This document shows, piece by piece, positions 8,683 through 17,189 of a stretch of 64,000 bases of DNA. Source of the stretch: Salinispora vitiensis (lineage in GTDB: Bacteria; Actinomycetota; Actinomycetes; Mycobacteriales; Micromonosporaceae). The notes under the pieces are model-generated. The model was not told the DNA's origin and ran no database searches. It saw nothing but the letters and a program-made list of their open reading frames with translations. Every line of letters starts with the position of its first letter. Within the stretch, counting starts at the first letter, position 1. A program made the position numbers and the translations under genes. The DNA is taken from the NCBI RefSeq assembly GCF_000378825.1, contig NZ_KB900388.1, positions 1,115,947 through 1,179,946 of the forward strand, read 5' to 3'.

Positions 8683-9540
8683 TCACCGGGCCGGGCGCAG
8701 CCCGTCGTCGCGGCGGTGCCCGTCACCGGCCACCGCCGCTGCCTGCTCCGCCACCGTCTCGTCCTGGTCGGTCGGGGCGCCGCGCGCGTACTTGTCGAAG
8801 AAGCGCAGCAGCTCCACCGGGAACGGCATCACCAGGGTGCTGTTCTTCTCCGCCGCCACATCCGACACGGTCTGGAGCAGCCGCAGTTGGTAGGCCCCCG
8901 GGGTGTTGGCCATGGTCTGGGAGGCGTCGGCGAGCCGCCGGGACGCCTGGTACTCACCGTCGGCGGCGATGACCCGGGCCCGCCGGTCCCGCTCGGCCTC
9001 GGCCTGCCGGGACATCGACCGCTTCATCCCCTCCGGCAGCGAGACATCCTTGACCTCGACCCGCTCGATGTTCAGCCCCCACGGCCCCTCGGTCGGGTCG
9101 TCGATCACCGACTTGAGGTCGGCGTTGACCTTGTCCCGGTCGGCGAGGAGGGTGTCCAGGTCCACCTTGCCGATCACCGAGCGCAGCGCGGTCTGCGAGA
9201 TCTGGAGCACCGCTGCCGGATACTTCTCCACGTTCACCAGGGCCTTCACCGGGTCCACGACCCGGAAGTAGACCACCGCATCGACCTTGAGGGTCACGTT
9301 GTCCCGCGTGATCGCCCCCTGTGCCGGCACGTCGATCACCGTGGTCTGCATGCTCACCCGGACCATGCGGTCCACGATCGGAATGATCAGCCGCAGGCCG
9401 GGTTCCCGGACGGGCAGCACCACCCGCCCGAAGCGGAAGACCACCCCGCGTTCGTACTGCTGCACGATCCGCAGGCTCAGGGCGCCGAGCAGCGCCAGAA
9501 CGACCAGCACGATCACCACGCCGATGAAGCCGGCTGCCAT
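8683..9540 (-). CDS. SPFH/band 7 membrane protein (slipin/stomatin-like)
   Basis: 285 residues from the ATG at 9540; the longer upstream frame overlaps the acyl-CoA ligase gene and is not needed. An N-terminal transmembrane helix (residues 4-22) is followed by the band 7 domain: QQYERGVVFRFGRV, GLRLIIPIVDRMVRVSMQT, the conserved DNVTLKVDAVVYFRVVDP, and LRSVIGKVDLDTLLADRD. An alpha-helical stretch with MSRQAEAERDRRARVIAADGE is the usual oligomerisation helix. Such proteins form membrane-associated oligomers that organise microdomains or bind FtsH/NfeD-type partners. No NfeD gene is next to it. The C-terminal 40 residues are charged and variable. Confidence 0.9.
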   Translation of the reverse strand: MAAGFIGVVIVLVVLALLGALSLRIVQQYERGVVFRFGRVVLPVREPGLRLIIPIVDRMVRVSMQTTVIDVPAQGAITRDNVTLKVDAVVYFRVVDPVKALVNVEKYPAAVLQISQTALRSVIGKVDLDTLLADRDKVNADLKSVIDDPTEGPWGLNIERVEVKDVSLPEGMKRSMSRQAEAERDRRARVIAADGEYQASRRLADASQTMANTPGAYQLRLLQTVSDVAAEKNSTLVMPFPVELLRFFDKYARGAPTDQDETVAEQAAAVAGDGHRRDDGLRPAR

Positions 9541-9568
9541 GGCACCCCTTCCGGTACGCCCGCCCAGC

Positions 9569-11467
9569 TCAATGGCCCTGGTACAGGGCGTTGACGTCGT
9601 CGCTGAAGTGTTCCTCGACCACACTTTTTTTGATCTTGAGAATGGGGGTGAGTTCGCCATCGGCCTCGGTGAGATCCCGGGGCAGGATGCGGAAGGTCTT
9701 GACCTGCTCGGCCCGGGAGACGGTCGCGTTCGCCCGGTCAACGGCCGCCTGGATCTCGCCACACAGCTCCGGGTCGTCCCGCAGCTCGGCCACGGTCGCG
9801 TCGTCCGAACGGCCATGCTCGGAACGCCACCGATCCCAGGCCGACTGATCGATGGTGATCAGCGCTACGACGTAGGGGCGACCGTCGCCGATCAGCATGC
9901 ACTGGCTGACCAACGGGTGCGCGCGGATCGCCTCCTCGATCGGCGCGGGCGCGAGATTCTGCCCCGAGGCGGTAACGATGATCTCCTTCTGCCGCCCGGT
10001 GATCCGCAGAAAGCCGTCCGAGTCAAGCTCTCCCAGGTCACCGGTCCGCATCCACCCGTCCTGGGTGAACACCGCCCGGGTTGCTTCCGCGTTGTTCCAG
10101 TACCCCGGGAAGACCGGGTCGCCGCGGGCGAGGATCTCACCATCGTCGGCGATCTGGATCCGCACCCCCGGCAAAGGTCGACCGACCGTGCCGACCCGCT
10201 GTGTGGTCGGCGTGTTCACCGTCAACGCCGGGGACGCCTCGGTGAGTCCGTACCCCTCCAACACCAGCAGGCCCGCGCCCCGGAAGAAATGTCCCAGCCA
10301 TTCGCCGAGCGGCGCCCCGCCGACAATCGCCGCGGAGCACCGACCGCCCAGGGCGGCCCGCAGCTTCCGGTACACCAGCAGGTCGAACCCGCCTCTGGCG
10401 AGCCGGAGCAGGGGGTTCGGGCCCCAGGAGCGATCGAGGCCGTGGCTGTACCGCACCGCCACCCGCTCGGCGAGCCGGAACAACCAGCCCCGCTGGCTCT
10501 CCTCGGCCTTCTGCCGGGCCCGACTGTGCAGCTTCTCGAAGACCCGGGGCACCGCCAGGACGAACGTCGGCCGGTGCCGGCGCAGCTGCTCCAGCACACC
10601 CGCGATGTCGGCGCTGTGCACCATCGTGCTGCGGGTCTGCACCACCCCGACCTGGATCATCCGGGCGAACGCGTGGGCCAGCGGCAGGAACAACACCGTG
10701 GTCGCCCCGGCGTGGAGCAGCTGCGGCAGCACCGAGACCGCGGCGCTCACATCGCAGTGAATGGAACGGTGGGTCAGCACACAGCCCTTTGGCCGGCCGG
10801 TCGTTCCGCTGGTGTAGACGATCGTGGCCATGTCACCGCCGGTCACCCGACGACGCCGGCCGTCCACCACCGCGTCCTCAACCGCACGGCCCTGGCCAGC
10901 CAGATCGATCAGATCGCCGGCGTCGATCTGCCACACGTCGCGCAGCGCCGGCAGGTCTGAACGTTGGCTGGCGACCAACTCGGCCTGACCGGCGGTCTCC
11001 ACCACGCAGCCCACCACGCCCGCGTCTGACAGGACCCACCCGAGCTGGTCCGCGCTGGCCGTCTCGAAGACCGGCACCGACACCGCCCCGATCGCCCAGA
11101 GGGCGTAGTCGACCAGGGTCCACTCGTACCGGGTGCGGCTGACCAGCCCGACCCGGTCACCGTGCCCCACCCCGGCCGCGACGAAGCCGCGGGCGAGGCT
11201 GAGTACGTCGTCCCGGAACTGGGCGCACGTCACCGGCACATCCCCACCGCGCACCGAGCGCCGCGCGAACCAGGCGCGGGACACCGGTGCGGGCCGGACG
11301 AACTGCACCGCCTCCGGTTCCTCCCGGGCGTTGGTCCACACCTGCTCGGCCAGCCCCGGCAGCACCCCGCCGATCTCCTCCACCGGCGAGGCCACGACCT
11401 CCTGCACCTTGCTACCCCCGGTAGCCTCACCACCGGCACCTGGCGTGCCGGCGCTCGTACCACCCAT
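9569..11467 (-). CDS. Long-chain acyl-CoA ligase (AMP-forming, FadD15 type)
   Basis: 632 residues from an ATG at 11467; a GTG a little further in is a possible alternative. The adenylation P-loop is IVYTSGTTGRPKGCVLTH. The A5-type motif is LEGYGLTEASPALTVN, the adenosine-contacting Asp lies in GWMRTGDLGELDSDGFLRITGR, and the catalytic lysine lies in the C-terminal LTPILKIKKSVVEEHF. This is the architecture of the bacterial long-chain ligases of the FadD15/FAA type, which activate free fatty acids to acyl-CoA in the cytoplasm for degradation or lipid synthesis. Its stop is 28 bp before the SPFH gene start on the same strand, so the two may be cotranscribed. Confidence 0.93.
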   Translation of the reverse strand: MGGTSAGTPGAGGEATGGSKVQEVVASPVEEIGGVLPGLAEQVWTNAREEPEAVQFVRPAPVSRAWFARRSVRGGDVPVTCAQFRDDVLSLARGFVAAGVGHGDRVGLVSRTRYEWTLVDYALWAIGAVSVPVFETASADQLGWVLSDAGVVGCVVETAGQAELVASQRSDLPALRDVWQIDAGDLIDLAGQGRAVEDAVVDGRRRRVTGGDMATIVYTSGTTGRPKGCVLTHRSIHCDVSAAVSVLPQLLHAGATTVLFLPLAHAFARMIQVGVVQTRSTMVHSADIAGVLEQLRRHRPTFVLAVPRVFEKLHSRARQKAEESQRGWLFRLAERVAVRYSHGLDRSWGPNPLLRLARGGFDLLVYRKLRAALGGRCSAAIVGGAPLGEWLGHFFRGAGLLVLEGYGLTEASPALTVNTPTTQRVGTVGRPLPGVRIQIADDGEILARGDPVFPGYWNNAEATRAVFTQDGWMRTGDLGELDSDGFLRITGRQKEIIVTASGQNLAPAPIEEAIRAHPLVSQCMLIGDGRPYVVALITIDQSAWDRWRSEHGRSDDATVAELRDDPELCGEIQAAVDRANATVSRAEQVKTFRILPRDLTEADGELTPILKIKKSVVEEHFSDDVNALYQGH

Positions 11468-11631
11468 CGTGCGACCGGCGGCGGCACCGGCGGCGGAACT
11501 ACCGGCAAACCGGCCCGGGTGCCGCGCCGACGTGGTACGACAGCGGTCGAGATCCACGCCGCCTACGGGCTGGGGCATGACCCGTCGCGTACGCCGGGCA
11601 GTTGGCGGCAGGACGACTGACGACGGTGCGG

Positions 11632-11922
11632 CTAGCGGACCGGAGGGCGCCGCGACAACCCACGCTCCGCTGGCCCTGGCTGGCCCCCGCCGGTGGTCAA
11701 ACCCACTCGGACCACCTGGCGGATCACCATGATCGCCACTACGTAGAGCAGGTTCTCCCCCACCGGCGCCGGGGCGAGCCGCAGCAGACTGGCGGCCAAC
11801 CACAGGTCAAGGCCGACGTGCAGGGCCAGGCGCCCATCCCGGGACACCAGTAGGACCACCGCGGCCGAGCCGATGCCCGCGGCGATGCAGGCCAGGGTGG
11901 CGTACTCGACCAGGGTGTTCAC
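11632..11922 (-). CDS. Small membrane protein, partner of DUF1622 gene
   Basis: 96 residues with three hydrophobic helices (ATLACIAAGIGSAAVVLLV, LHVGLDLWLAASLLRLA, ENLLYVVAIMVIRQVVRVGL) and a basic proline-rich tail. The start overlaps the stop of the upstream DUF1622 gene by 4 bp, so the two are translated together and probably assemble together. I recognise no domain with certainty. Function unknown; a membrane complex with the DUF1622 protein is inferred from the overlap. Confidence 0.7.
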   Translation of the reverse strand: MNTLVEYATLACIAAGIGSAAVVLLVSRDGRLALHVGLDLWLAASLLRLAPAPVGENLLYVVAIMVIRQVVRVGLTTGGGQPGPAERGLSRRPPVR

Positions 11923-12329
11923 GGGGTGTGCTCCTTACCCGCCCGCTTCGGGTCGGTGGACCGGGGCGAGCCGAACTCGGCGATCTCGCGGCGCTCCTGC
12001 TTGAGCTCACGGGCGAGGAAGAAGTTCAGGGCGGTTCGGATCGCCGCCACGGCGGCCAGCTCGGAGATGTCCAGCAGGGTGGGGGCGACCGAGGTGCGCA
12101 TGATGTCCGAGGCGAGTTGAAACTCCAGCCCGAGGGTCAGGAACCGGCCGAGAGTCAGCCGGATCGGTACGAACGCCCGGCTCCGCCGGTGCCACAACCC
12201 CGCGAGCAGGAACCGGACGAACGCCATCATCGCCCCGACGAAGATGATGAGGATGCCGGCGGCCTCTACCACTCGCACCAGGAGGTCCACCGCTTCCAAG
12301 AACCAATGCTGGTCGGCCATGCCATCCAT
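11919..12329 (-). CDS. DUF1622 family membrane protein
   Basis: 136 residues from the ATG at 12329 with GGAG eight bases upstream (a second ATG at 12320). Two or three hydrophobic helices, an amphipathic RSRAFVPIRLTLGRFLTLGLEFQLASDIMRT segment and a charged C-terminus with FFLARELKQERREI are characteristic of DUF1622 proteins, which have no known biochemical role. The order is DUF1622 then the 96-residue membrane protein, overlapping by 4 bp. The potassium channel gene ends 112 bp upstream on the same strand. Confidence 0.78.
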   Translation of the reverse strand: MDGMADQHWFLEAVDLLVRVVEAAGILIIFVGAMMAFVRFLLAGLWHRRSRAFVPIRLTLGRFLTLGLEFQLASDIMRTSVAPTLLDISELAAVAAIRTALNFFLARELKQERREIAEFGSPRSTDPKRAGKEHTP

Positions 12330-12441
12330 ACCAGCGGCTCCACGCCGCCGCGAGCGCCGGCACGCCGGGACAACACCCGATCGCGTCGCCGTCGGCCGGT
12401 CCCGCCCCGCGCGGCGGTGGCATCCGCCGCTGGTCCCCCCG

Positions 12442-13242
12442 TCAGGGGTGGGTCGTGCGAGCCGGCTGCACCGGCGGGGCCAGCGGGTCGGCGGATCCGG
12501 CGCCGGCCGACGGGTCGAGCTGCTGGCGCAACGCCGCGATCTCCTGGCGCAGCGCCGCGACGTCCTCGGCGGTCGCTGCCGGGTGCCGGTCCCGACCGGC
12601 CACCCGGTCAACGATCCAAGTGGCGAGCGAGCCGGTCACGAAACCGATCAGCCCGATGCCGCCGATCATCAGGCCGACCGCCACCAGCCGCCCCTCCGGG
12701 GTGACCGGATAGAAGTCGCCGTAGCCGACAGTCGTGATGGTCACGGCCGCCCACCAGAGGGCATCGCCGTAGTTGGTGATGGACGGGTCGGGCGCTGCCC
12801 GCTCGGCGTCCAGGACCGCCAGGGAGGCCACCCCCACCAGTAACACGGTCGTCGCGGCCACATAGATGCCGAGCCGGCCGCGAACCCAGGCCTCGGTCCG
12901 CCGGCTGAGCGAGAGCACCACCGTCACCAGCCGCAGCGACCGCAGCGGACGGAGCATCGGCAGGAGCAGAACGACGAGGTCGAACAGGTGCTCCCGGAGG
13001 AAGCGTCGCCGCTGCGTATGCAGGATGAATCGGACAGCCATGTCGAGCCAGAACACCAGCCACGTGGTGAACGTGGTCACCTGACAGACCGTGGTCCATG
13101 TCGAGCTGAGCTGCGGATCCAGGATCGGCGCAGCGTATGCGGCCAGGAACACCAGGGAGAAAACGGTCAGCGGCAGCTCAGTCAGGCGCTCCCAGCTCGC
13201 GGCACGCTGCTCCCGCCGGCTGATGGAGCCGGTGTTTTCCAT
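12442..13242 (-). CDS. Voltage-gated-type potassium channel, six-helix
   Basis: 266 residues from the ATG at 13242, just after a GGGGGTG ribosome site. Helices S1-S6 are visible, with an S4-like arginine series (RPLRSLRLVTVVLSLSRR) and the potassium selectivity filter TITTVGYGDFYP before S6 (LVAVGLMIGGIGLIGFVTGSLATWIV). A C-terminal coiled coil (AEDVAALRQEIAALRQQL) probably holds the tetramer together. It should conduct potassium across the cell membrane. A longer in-frame reading to 14265 is spurious because it runs over the divergent MarR gene and the RCC1 gene. Only 45 bp separate it from the MarR start, so that regulator may control it. Confidence 0.92.
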   Translation of the reverse strand: MENTGSISRREQRAASWERLTELPLTVFSLVFLAAYAAPILDPQLSSTWTTVCQVTTFTTWLVFWLDMAVRFILHTQRRRFLREHLFDLVVLLLPMLRPLRSLRLVTVVLSLSRRTEAWVRGRLGIYVAATTVLLVGVASLAVLDAERAAPDPSITNYGDALWWAAVTITTVGYGDFYPVTPEGRLVAVGLMIGGIGLIGFVTGSLATWIVDRVAGRDRHPAATAEDVAALRQEIAALRQQLDPSAGAGSADPLAPPVQPARTTHP

Positions 13243-13287
13243 GATCACCCCCCGACTGTGGTACGAGTGCCGTGCAACTATGGGCCG

Positions 13288-13818
13288 ATGCGACTCTACG
13301 TGGAGCCAACGGGGTCGTCGACGGTAGTGGACGAGCCTCAGGTAGACGAACCCCTGGTAGACGCGCTGGCAGCGCTGTGCCGCTCGCTGGTCGGCGTCAC
13401 CGTCCGCACCCTCGACGCCCTCGATGTCGACCTCACGATGTCGCAGTACCGAATCCTGGTCCTCCTCGTCTCCCAGGGGCCGGTCCGGGTCGTTGACCTC
13501 GCCACGAGCCTGCACGTCCATCCCTCCACCGTCACCCGCGCCTGTGATCGTCTGGTCAGACGAGGGCTGGTGGCCCGACGGACCGGCGAGAGCGACCGCC
13601 GGGTGTCCTGGCTCAGCCTGACCGTCGCCGGTCGAGACCTGGTCGGCGAGGTCGTTCGACGCCGTAGCGCCGAGATCCGGCGGCTGGTCGCGGTGACCGG
13701 CACCGCGCCCGACGTCGGGCTGATCGGCGTGCTGGAGGCGCTGGTGGCCGCCGCTGGCGAACCGGATGAACGGCAGTGGCGGCAGGCCTGGGAACGGTGT
13801 GGCGGAGCAGTGCGATGA
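13288..13818 (+). CDS. MarR family transcriptional regulator
   Basis: 176 residues from the ATG at 13288. The winged-helix core is clear: LTMSQYRILVLLVSQGPVRVVDLATSL, the recognition helix region HPSTVTRACDRLVRRGLVAR and the wing RRTGESDRRVSWLSLT. MarR proteins are dimeric repressors released by small aromatic ligands or oxidants. It diverges from the potassium channel gene across 45 bp, which should contain its operator, so autoregulation plus control of the channel is the simplest reading. No perfect palindrome stands out there. The C-terminal dimerisation helix is of normal length. Confidence 0.9.
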   Translation: MRLYVEPTGSSTVVDEPQVDEPLVDALAALCRSLVGVTVRTLDALDVDLTMSQYRILVLLVSQGPVRVVDLATSLHVHPSTVTRACDRLVRRGLVARRTGESDRRVSWLSLTVAGRDLVGEVVRRRSAEIRRLVAVTGTAPDVGLIGVLEALVAAAGEPDERQWRQAWERCGGAVR

Positions 13819-14074
13819 GCTCACCGGCGTGATGCAGCCGTCGTCGGGGACCCGCACGAGCAGGGCATCGACAGCCGGGCTGACGTACGAAAGATGCGAA
13901 TGGAGTCGGACGGCCAGTTCAGCGTGATCACCCGCGACTCCGGCGCCCGGCCCTGACCGCAGCCATCGGTCTTGGTCACGGTGACTGCGGCATTTCTCCA
14001 CGAACAGGATGGATCTCTGGTCGACAATAGCGCCTGTCCTGTTAGCGACTCTTGTCCATTTGAAGGTGGGAGCG

Positions 14075-15742
14075 ATGCGGAAGCTCGGCCAGCGGTCAGT
14101 CCAGGACGCCGGCGCGCGGTGGACGCGATGGGCCAGCGCCGGGTGGTGTCTGCTCACGGCGGCGGTAGCAGTGACGCAGGCGATCGCCGTGTCGCCCACG
14201 ATCGCCCAGAACACGCTGTCACCGTCCCCCGCCGCGTCGGACACCATCCTCGCCTGGGGTGACAATCTGTACGGTCAGCTGGGGGACGGGACTCGCGCCG
14301 ACCATGGCACACCCATGCCCGTGAGTCTTCCCCCCGGCACCACCGTCACCGGCATCGCCACTGGCGACAATCACAGCCTGGCGTTGACGTCCACCGGCAC
14401 CGTCCTCGGCTGGGGCAGAAACCGCTTCGGCCAGCTGGGCGACGAGACCAAAACCAGCCGCACCGCACCCGTGGCGGTGAACCTCCCCCCGAGCACCACG
14501 GTTACCGCCATCGCCGCCGGCCGCTCCCACAGCCTGGCGATCACCTCCGCCGGCACCGTCCTCGCCTGGGGCGACAACTTCCGTGGTCAGCTCGGCGACG
14601 GCACCACCGACGACAGCACCAAGCCGGTGGCGGTGAAGCTGCCCCCGGGAACCACCGTCACCGCCATCGCCGCCGGCGAGGACCACAGCTTGGCGATCAC
14701 CTCCGCCGGCACCGCCCTCAGCTGGGGCAGCAACAGCGTCGGTCAGCTGGGCGACGGCACCACCAACGACAGCACCACACCCGTGGCCGTGAGCCTCTCC
14801 CCGGGCACGACAGTTACCGACCTCGCCGCCGGCCGCTTCCACAGCCTGGCAGTCACCTCCGCCGGCACCGCTCTCGGCTGGGGCGACAACGTCCACGGTC
14901 AGCTCGGCGACGGCACCAACACCAGCAGCAACACACCCGTGACCGTAAGTCCGCCCACGGGCGCGGCGTTCACCGCCGTCGCCGCCGGCCGCTTCCACAG
15001 CCTGGCAGTCACCTCCGCCGGCACCGCCCTCGCCGCCGGTGACAACCTCTACGGTCAGCTCGGCGACGGCACCAACACCAGCAGCAACACATTCGTGACC
15101 GTCAACCTTCCCCCCGGCACCACGATCACCGCCATCGCCGTTGGCCGCTCACACAGTCTGGGGGTCACCGCCACCGGCGCCGCCCTTGCGTGGGGCATCA
15201 ATGACGATCGCCAGCTGGGCGACGGGAGCACCACCAACCGCAACACTCCCCAGGCGGTTGACCTGCCGGTGAGCACCACCGTCGTCGGCGGTTTCGGCCA
15301 CAGCCTGGCCCTGGCCGCGCCACCGACGTCCACCACCGCGCTGCAGGTGACGCCACCGAGCCCGACGGCGGGTCAGGAGGTCACCCTCACCGCCACCGTC
15401 ACCTGCACCGGCGAGCCCCCCACCGGCACCGTCACCTTCCGCACCGGCACCACCGCCCTCGCCACCGAGCCACTGACCACCGGGGCCACCGCCACCCACA
15501 CCACCGCTCTGCCCGCCGGCACCCACACCCTCACCGCCGGCTACACCAGCACCAGCACCTGCCCCGACAGCGAGTCCAGCTCCACCAGCATCACCATCCA
15601 CCCACCACCCGACGATCCCGACCTCCCCATCACCGGCCCCGACCTACCCACCACCATCGGCGCCGCCGGCCTGCTCATCGTCACCGGCGCCGTCCTCATC
15701 CAGCTAACCCACCGACGCCGATCCGCACCCCACCCACGCTGA
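14075..15742 (+). CDS. Cell-wall-anchored RCC1-repeat protein with LPxTG-type sorting signal
   Basis: 555 residues from the ATG at 14075, preceded by GGTGGGAG; upstream in-frame starts lack a ribosome site. A signal peptide covers about the first 45 residues. Seven RCC1/BLIP-II repeats of about 50 residues follow, each with WGDNxxGQLGDGT and AxGxxHSLAxTSxGT, enough for one seven-bladed propeller. An Ig-like domain (residues about 420-515, starting TSTTALQVTPPSPTAGQEV) precedes a sorting signal: LPITG, a hydrophobic helix and the basic tail HRRRSAPHPR. A sortase would attach it to the wall. RCC1-fold proteins bind partners; BLIP-II, an actinobacterial secreted member, inhibits beta-lactamases. 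The binding partner here is unknown and no sortase gene is in the window. Confidence 0.88.
   Translation: MRKLGQRSVQDAGARWTRWASAGWCLLTAAVAVTQAIAVSPTIAQNTLSPSPAASDTILAWGDNLYGQLGDGTRADHGTPMPVSLPPGTTVTGIATGDNHSLALTSTGTVLGWGRNRFGQLGDETKTSRTAPVAVNLPPSTTVTAIAAGRSHSLAITSAGTVLAWGDNFRGQLGDGTTDDSTKPVAVKLPPGTTVTAIAAGEDHSLAITSAGTALSWGSNSVGQLGDGTTNDSTTPVAVSLSPGTTVTDLAAGRFHSLAVTSAGTALGWGDNVHGQLGDGTNTSSNTPVTVSPPTGAAFTAVAAGRFHSLAVTSAGTALAAGDNLYGQLGDGTNTSSNTFVTVNLPPGTTITAIAVGRSHSLGVTATGAALAWGINDDRQLGDGSTTNRNTPQAVDLPVSTTVVGGFGHSLALAAPPTSTTALQVTPPSPTAGQEVTLTATVTCTGEPPTGTVTFRTGTTALATEPLTTGATATHTTALPAGTHTLTAGYTSTSTCPDSESSSTSITIHPPPDDPDLPITGPDLPTTIGAAGLLIVTGAVLIQLTHRRRSAPHPR
14235..15300 (+). repeat. About 150 bp tandem DNA repeats encoding RCC1 blades
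   Basis: The coding DNA itself repeats with a period near 150 bp. The segment CACAGCCTGGC recurs near 14371, 14531, 14681, 14843, 14999, 15151 and 15299, and CACCTCCGCCGGCACCG follows several of them unchanged. Third-position identity between neighbouring units exceeds what protein conservation requires, so recent unit duplication or gene conversion is likely. Copy number may vary between strains. Confidence 0.7.
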
Positions 15743-15749
15743 CGTGGGT
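15732..15749. terminator. Short bidirectional hairpin between convergent genes
   Basis: ACCCACG (15732-15738), a four base loop CTGA, then CGTGGGT (15743-15749). It spans the RCC1 gene stop and lies just before the end of the convergent amidohydrolase gene, 13 bp away. Confidence 0.5.
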
Positions 15750-15755
15750 TGCTGG

Positions 15756-17036
15756 TCAGCCGGTGGCGAGCAGCGGTCGGGCCGCAGCCACCAGGGCCGT
15801 CACACCGGTCGGCAGCGCCAGCTCGAGGCTGGGAGCGAAGGCCGGGCTGTGATTCGTCGGCAGGTTGCCCAGCTTCTCGGCCGCGTTGGCCCCGGGCGCC
15901 CTCCGCCACTGTCGTGGCCCCACCGTGCCGAGCATCCAGTAGCTACTCCGTATCCCCCCGGCGGCCAGCAGCGGAAAATCCTCCGCCGCCAGGGACGGTG
16001 GCCACCAACCCACCCGCTCCGACCCGAACACGCCCACGTGAGCGTCCCGCACCCGGGCGGTCACCGCCGGATCCCCCACATAGGCGGGGGTGCGCGAGAC
16101 GACCTGTACCGTCGGCTCGCGCGGGCTGCCGGCGGCCACACAGGCGGCCCGCACGATTCGGGTCACGCTGTCCAGCACCCGGTCCAGGGTCTGCGCACGC
16201 AATGCCCGAATCGTCAGCCCGAGGGCGGCCTCATCGGCGATGACTCCCGCATGGTGCCCGGCGCGCAGCGTTCCGACGGTGAGCGCCACCTGATCAGCCG
16301 GGTTGACCTGGCGGGCCACCAGCGCCTGCAACTGCACGACGATGTTCGCGGCGAGCACCACCGGGTCCACGCAAAGATGCGGGGTCGCAGCGTGCCCGCC
16401 CTGTCCGGGTACGGTGACGTCCACAGTGGCACAGCCCGCTGTCATCGCACCGGCGCCGTGGGCGACCATGCCCGCCGGTAGCGGTGCGGCATGCTGGGCC
16501 AGGAGCAGGTCGGGGCGGCCGAACCGCTCGTAGAGGCCGTCGGCGATCAGGGCAGCCGCCCCGTGCAGGGTCTCCTCGGCCGGCTGCCCCAGGATCAGCA
16601 GCGTCCCCCGCCAGCCGTCCCGGCCCTGGGCCAGGTGGGCGGCGGCGCCGGCCGCCGCGGCCAGGTGCAGGTCGTGTCCGCAGGCGTGCATGACCGGTAC
16701 GGTCCGGCCGTCGGCGGCTACGCCGGTAGCGGTGCTGGCGTACGGCAGGCCGGTTTCCTCGGCGACCGGAAGCGCGTCGAGCTCTGCCCGGATCAGGACG
16801 GTCGGGCCGGCCCCGTTGCGCAGGACGCCGACCACGCCGTGCCCACCGACTCCGGTCGTGACCTGGTATCCCACCCCGCGTAGCGCAGCCGCGAAGCGGG
16901 CCGCGGTGCGCTCCTCCGCCCCGGAGAGCTCCGGATTCGCGTGCAGGTCGCGGTAGAGCCGGGCTGCGGCGGCAACGATCTCCCGACCGACCGGCGGGCC
17001 GGCCAGATCGGCGGCATCGGCTGCTAGGAACGCCAT
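15756..17036 (-). CDS. M20-family amidohydrolase (hippurate/N-acyl-amino-acid hydrolase type)
   Basis: 426 residues from the ATG at 17036. Metal-binding motifs of M20D peptidases are present: MHACGHDLHLAAAAGAA, and the catalytic glutamate pair in LILGQPAEETLHGA. The dimerisation (lid) domain inserts around residue 190 (VTVPGQGGHAATPH), with the usual GGHAA histidine. The C-terminal metal ligand region is near SLAAEDFPLL. The family hydrolyses amide bonds of N-acyl or peptidyl amino acids, IAA conjugates and similar small amides in the cytoplasm. It diverges from the RiPP precursor gene, sharing the 153 bp region with the TGACA repeats, so it might belong to the cluster and process or degrade the peptide; that is inference only. 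Confidence 0.9.
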   Translation of the reverse strand: MAFLAADAADLAGPPVGREIVAAAARLYRDLHANPELSGAEERTAARFAAALRGVGYQVTTGVGGHGVVGVLRNGAGPTVLIRAELDALPVAEETGLPYASTATGVAADGRTVPVMHACGHDLHLAAAAGAAAHLAQGRDGWRGTLLILGQPAEETLHGAAALIADGLYERFGRPDLLLAQHAAPLPAGMVAHGAGAMTAGCATVDVTVPGQGGHAATPHLCVDPVVLAANIVVQLQALVARQVNPADQVALTVGTLRAGHHAGVIADEAALGLTIRALRAQTLDRVLDSVTRIVRAACVAAGSPREPTVQVVSRTPAYVGDPAVTARVRDAHVGVFGSERVGWWPPSLAAEDFPLLAAGGIRSSYWMLGTVGPRQWRRAPGANAAEKLGNLPTNHSPAFAPSLELALPTGVTALVAAARPLLATG

Positions 17037-17054
17037 GGGGTCAGCCAAGCCGAC

Positions 17055-17103
17055 GCCGCTGTCATTCCACTGACATCGAATGACAGAGATGTGTGACAGC
17101 GGC
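17055..17103. promoter_or_regulatory. Repeat-rich operator candidate upstream of the RiPP precursor
   Basis: Two nested perfect inverted repeats: GCCGCTGTCA (17055-17064) with TGACAGCGGC (17094-17103), ten bp each, and inside them CTGTCATT (17059-17066) with AATGACAG (17079-17086). TGACA also occurs as direct repeats at 17071, 17081 and 17094. SARP activators bind short direct repeats spaced about one helical turn near the -35 region, and a SARP gene heads the biosynthetic operon. The block sits 87 bp upstream of the precursor ATG and between it and the divergent amidohydrolase gene. A weak -10 (CAGTAAG near 17114) follows. SARP binding is an inference. Confidence 0.55.
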
Positions 17104-17189
17104 ACCACGCGATCAGTAAGCGCCCTGGGGTGTGCTTGCGGTGGGCCGACCGGACAAGCCGGCCGGCCCACCGACCGGGAGGAGTCACC

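Noticed and set aside
9287..10960. A 557-codon + strand frame across the acyl-CoA ligase and SPFH genes
   Set aside because: Antisense to two clearly recognised proteins, with no start signal and no domain.
13243..14265. N-terminal extension of the potassium channel frame
   Set aside because: It would overlap the MarR gene and the RCC1 gene start; the ATG at 13242 has its own ribosome site and a normal channel N-terminus.
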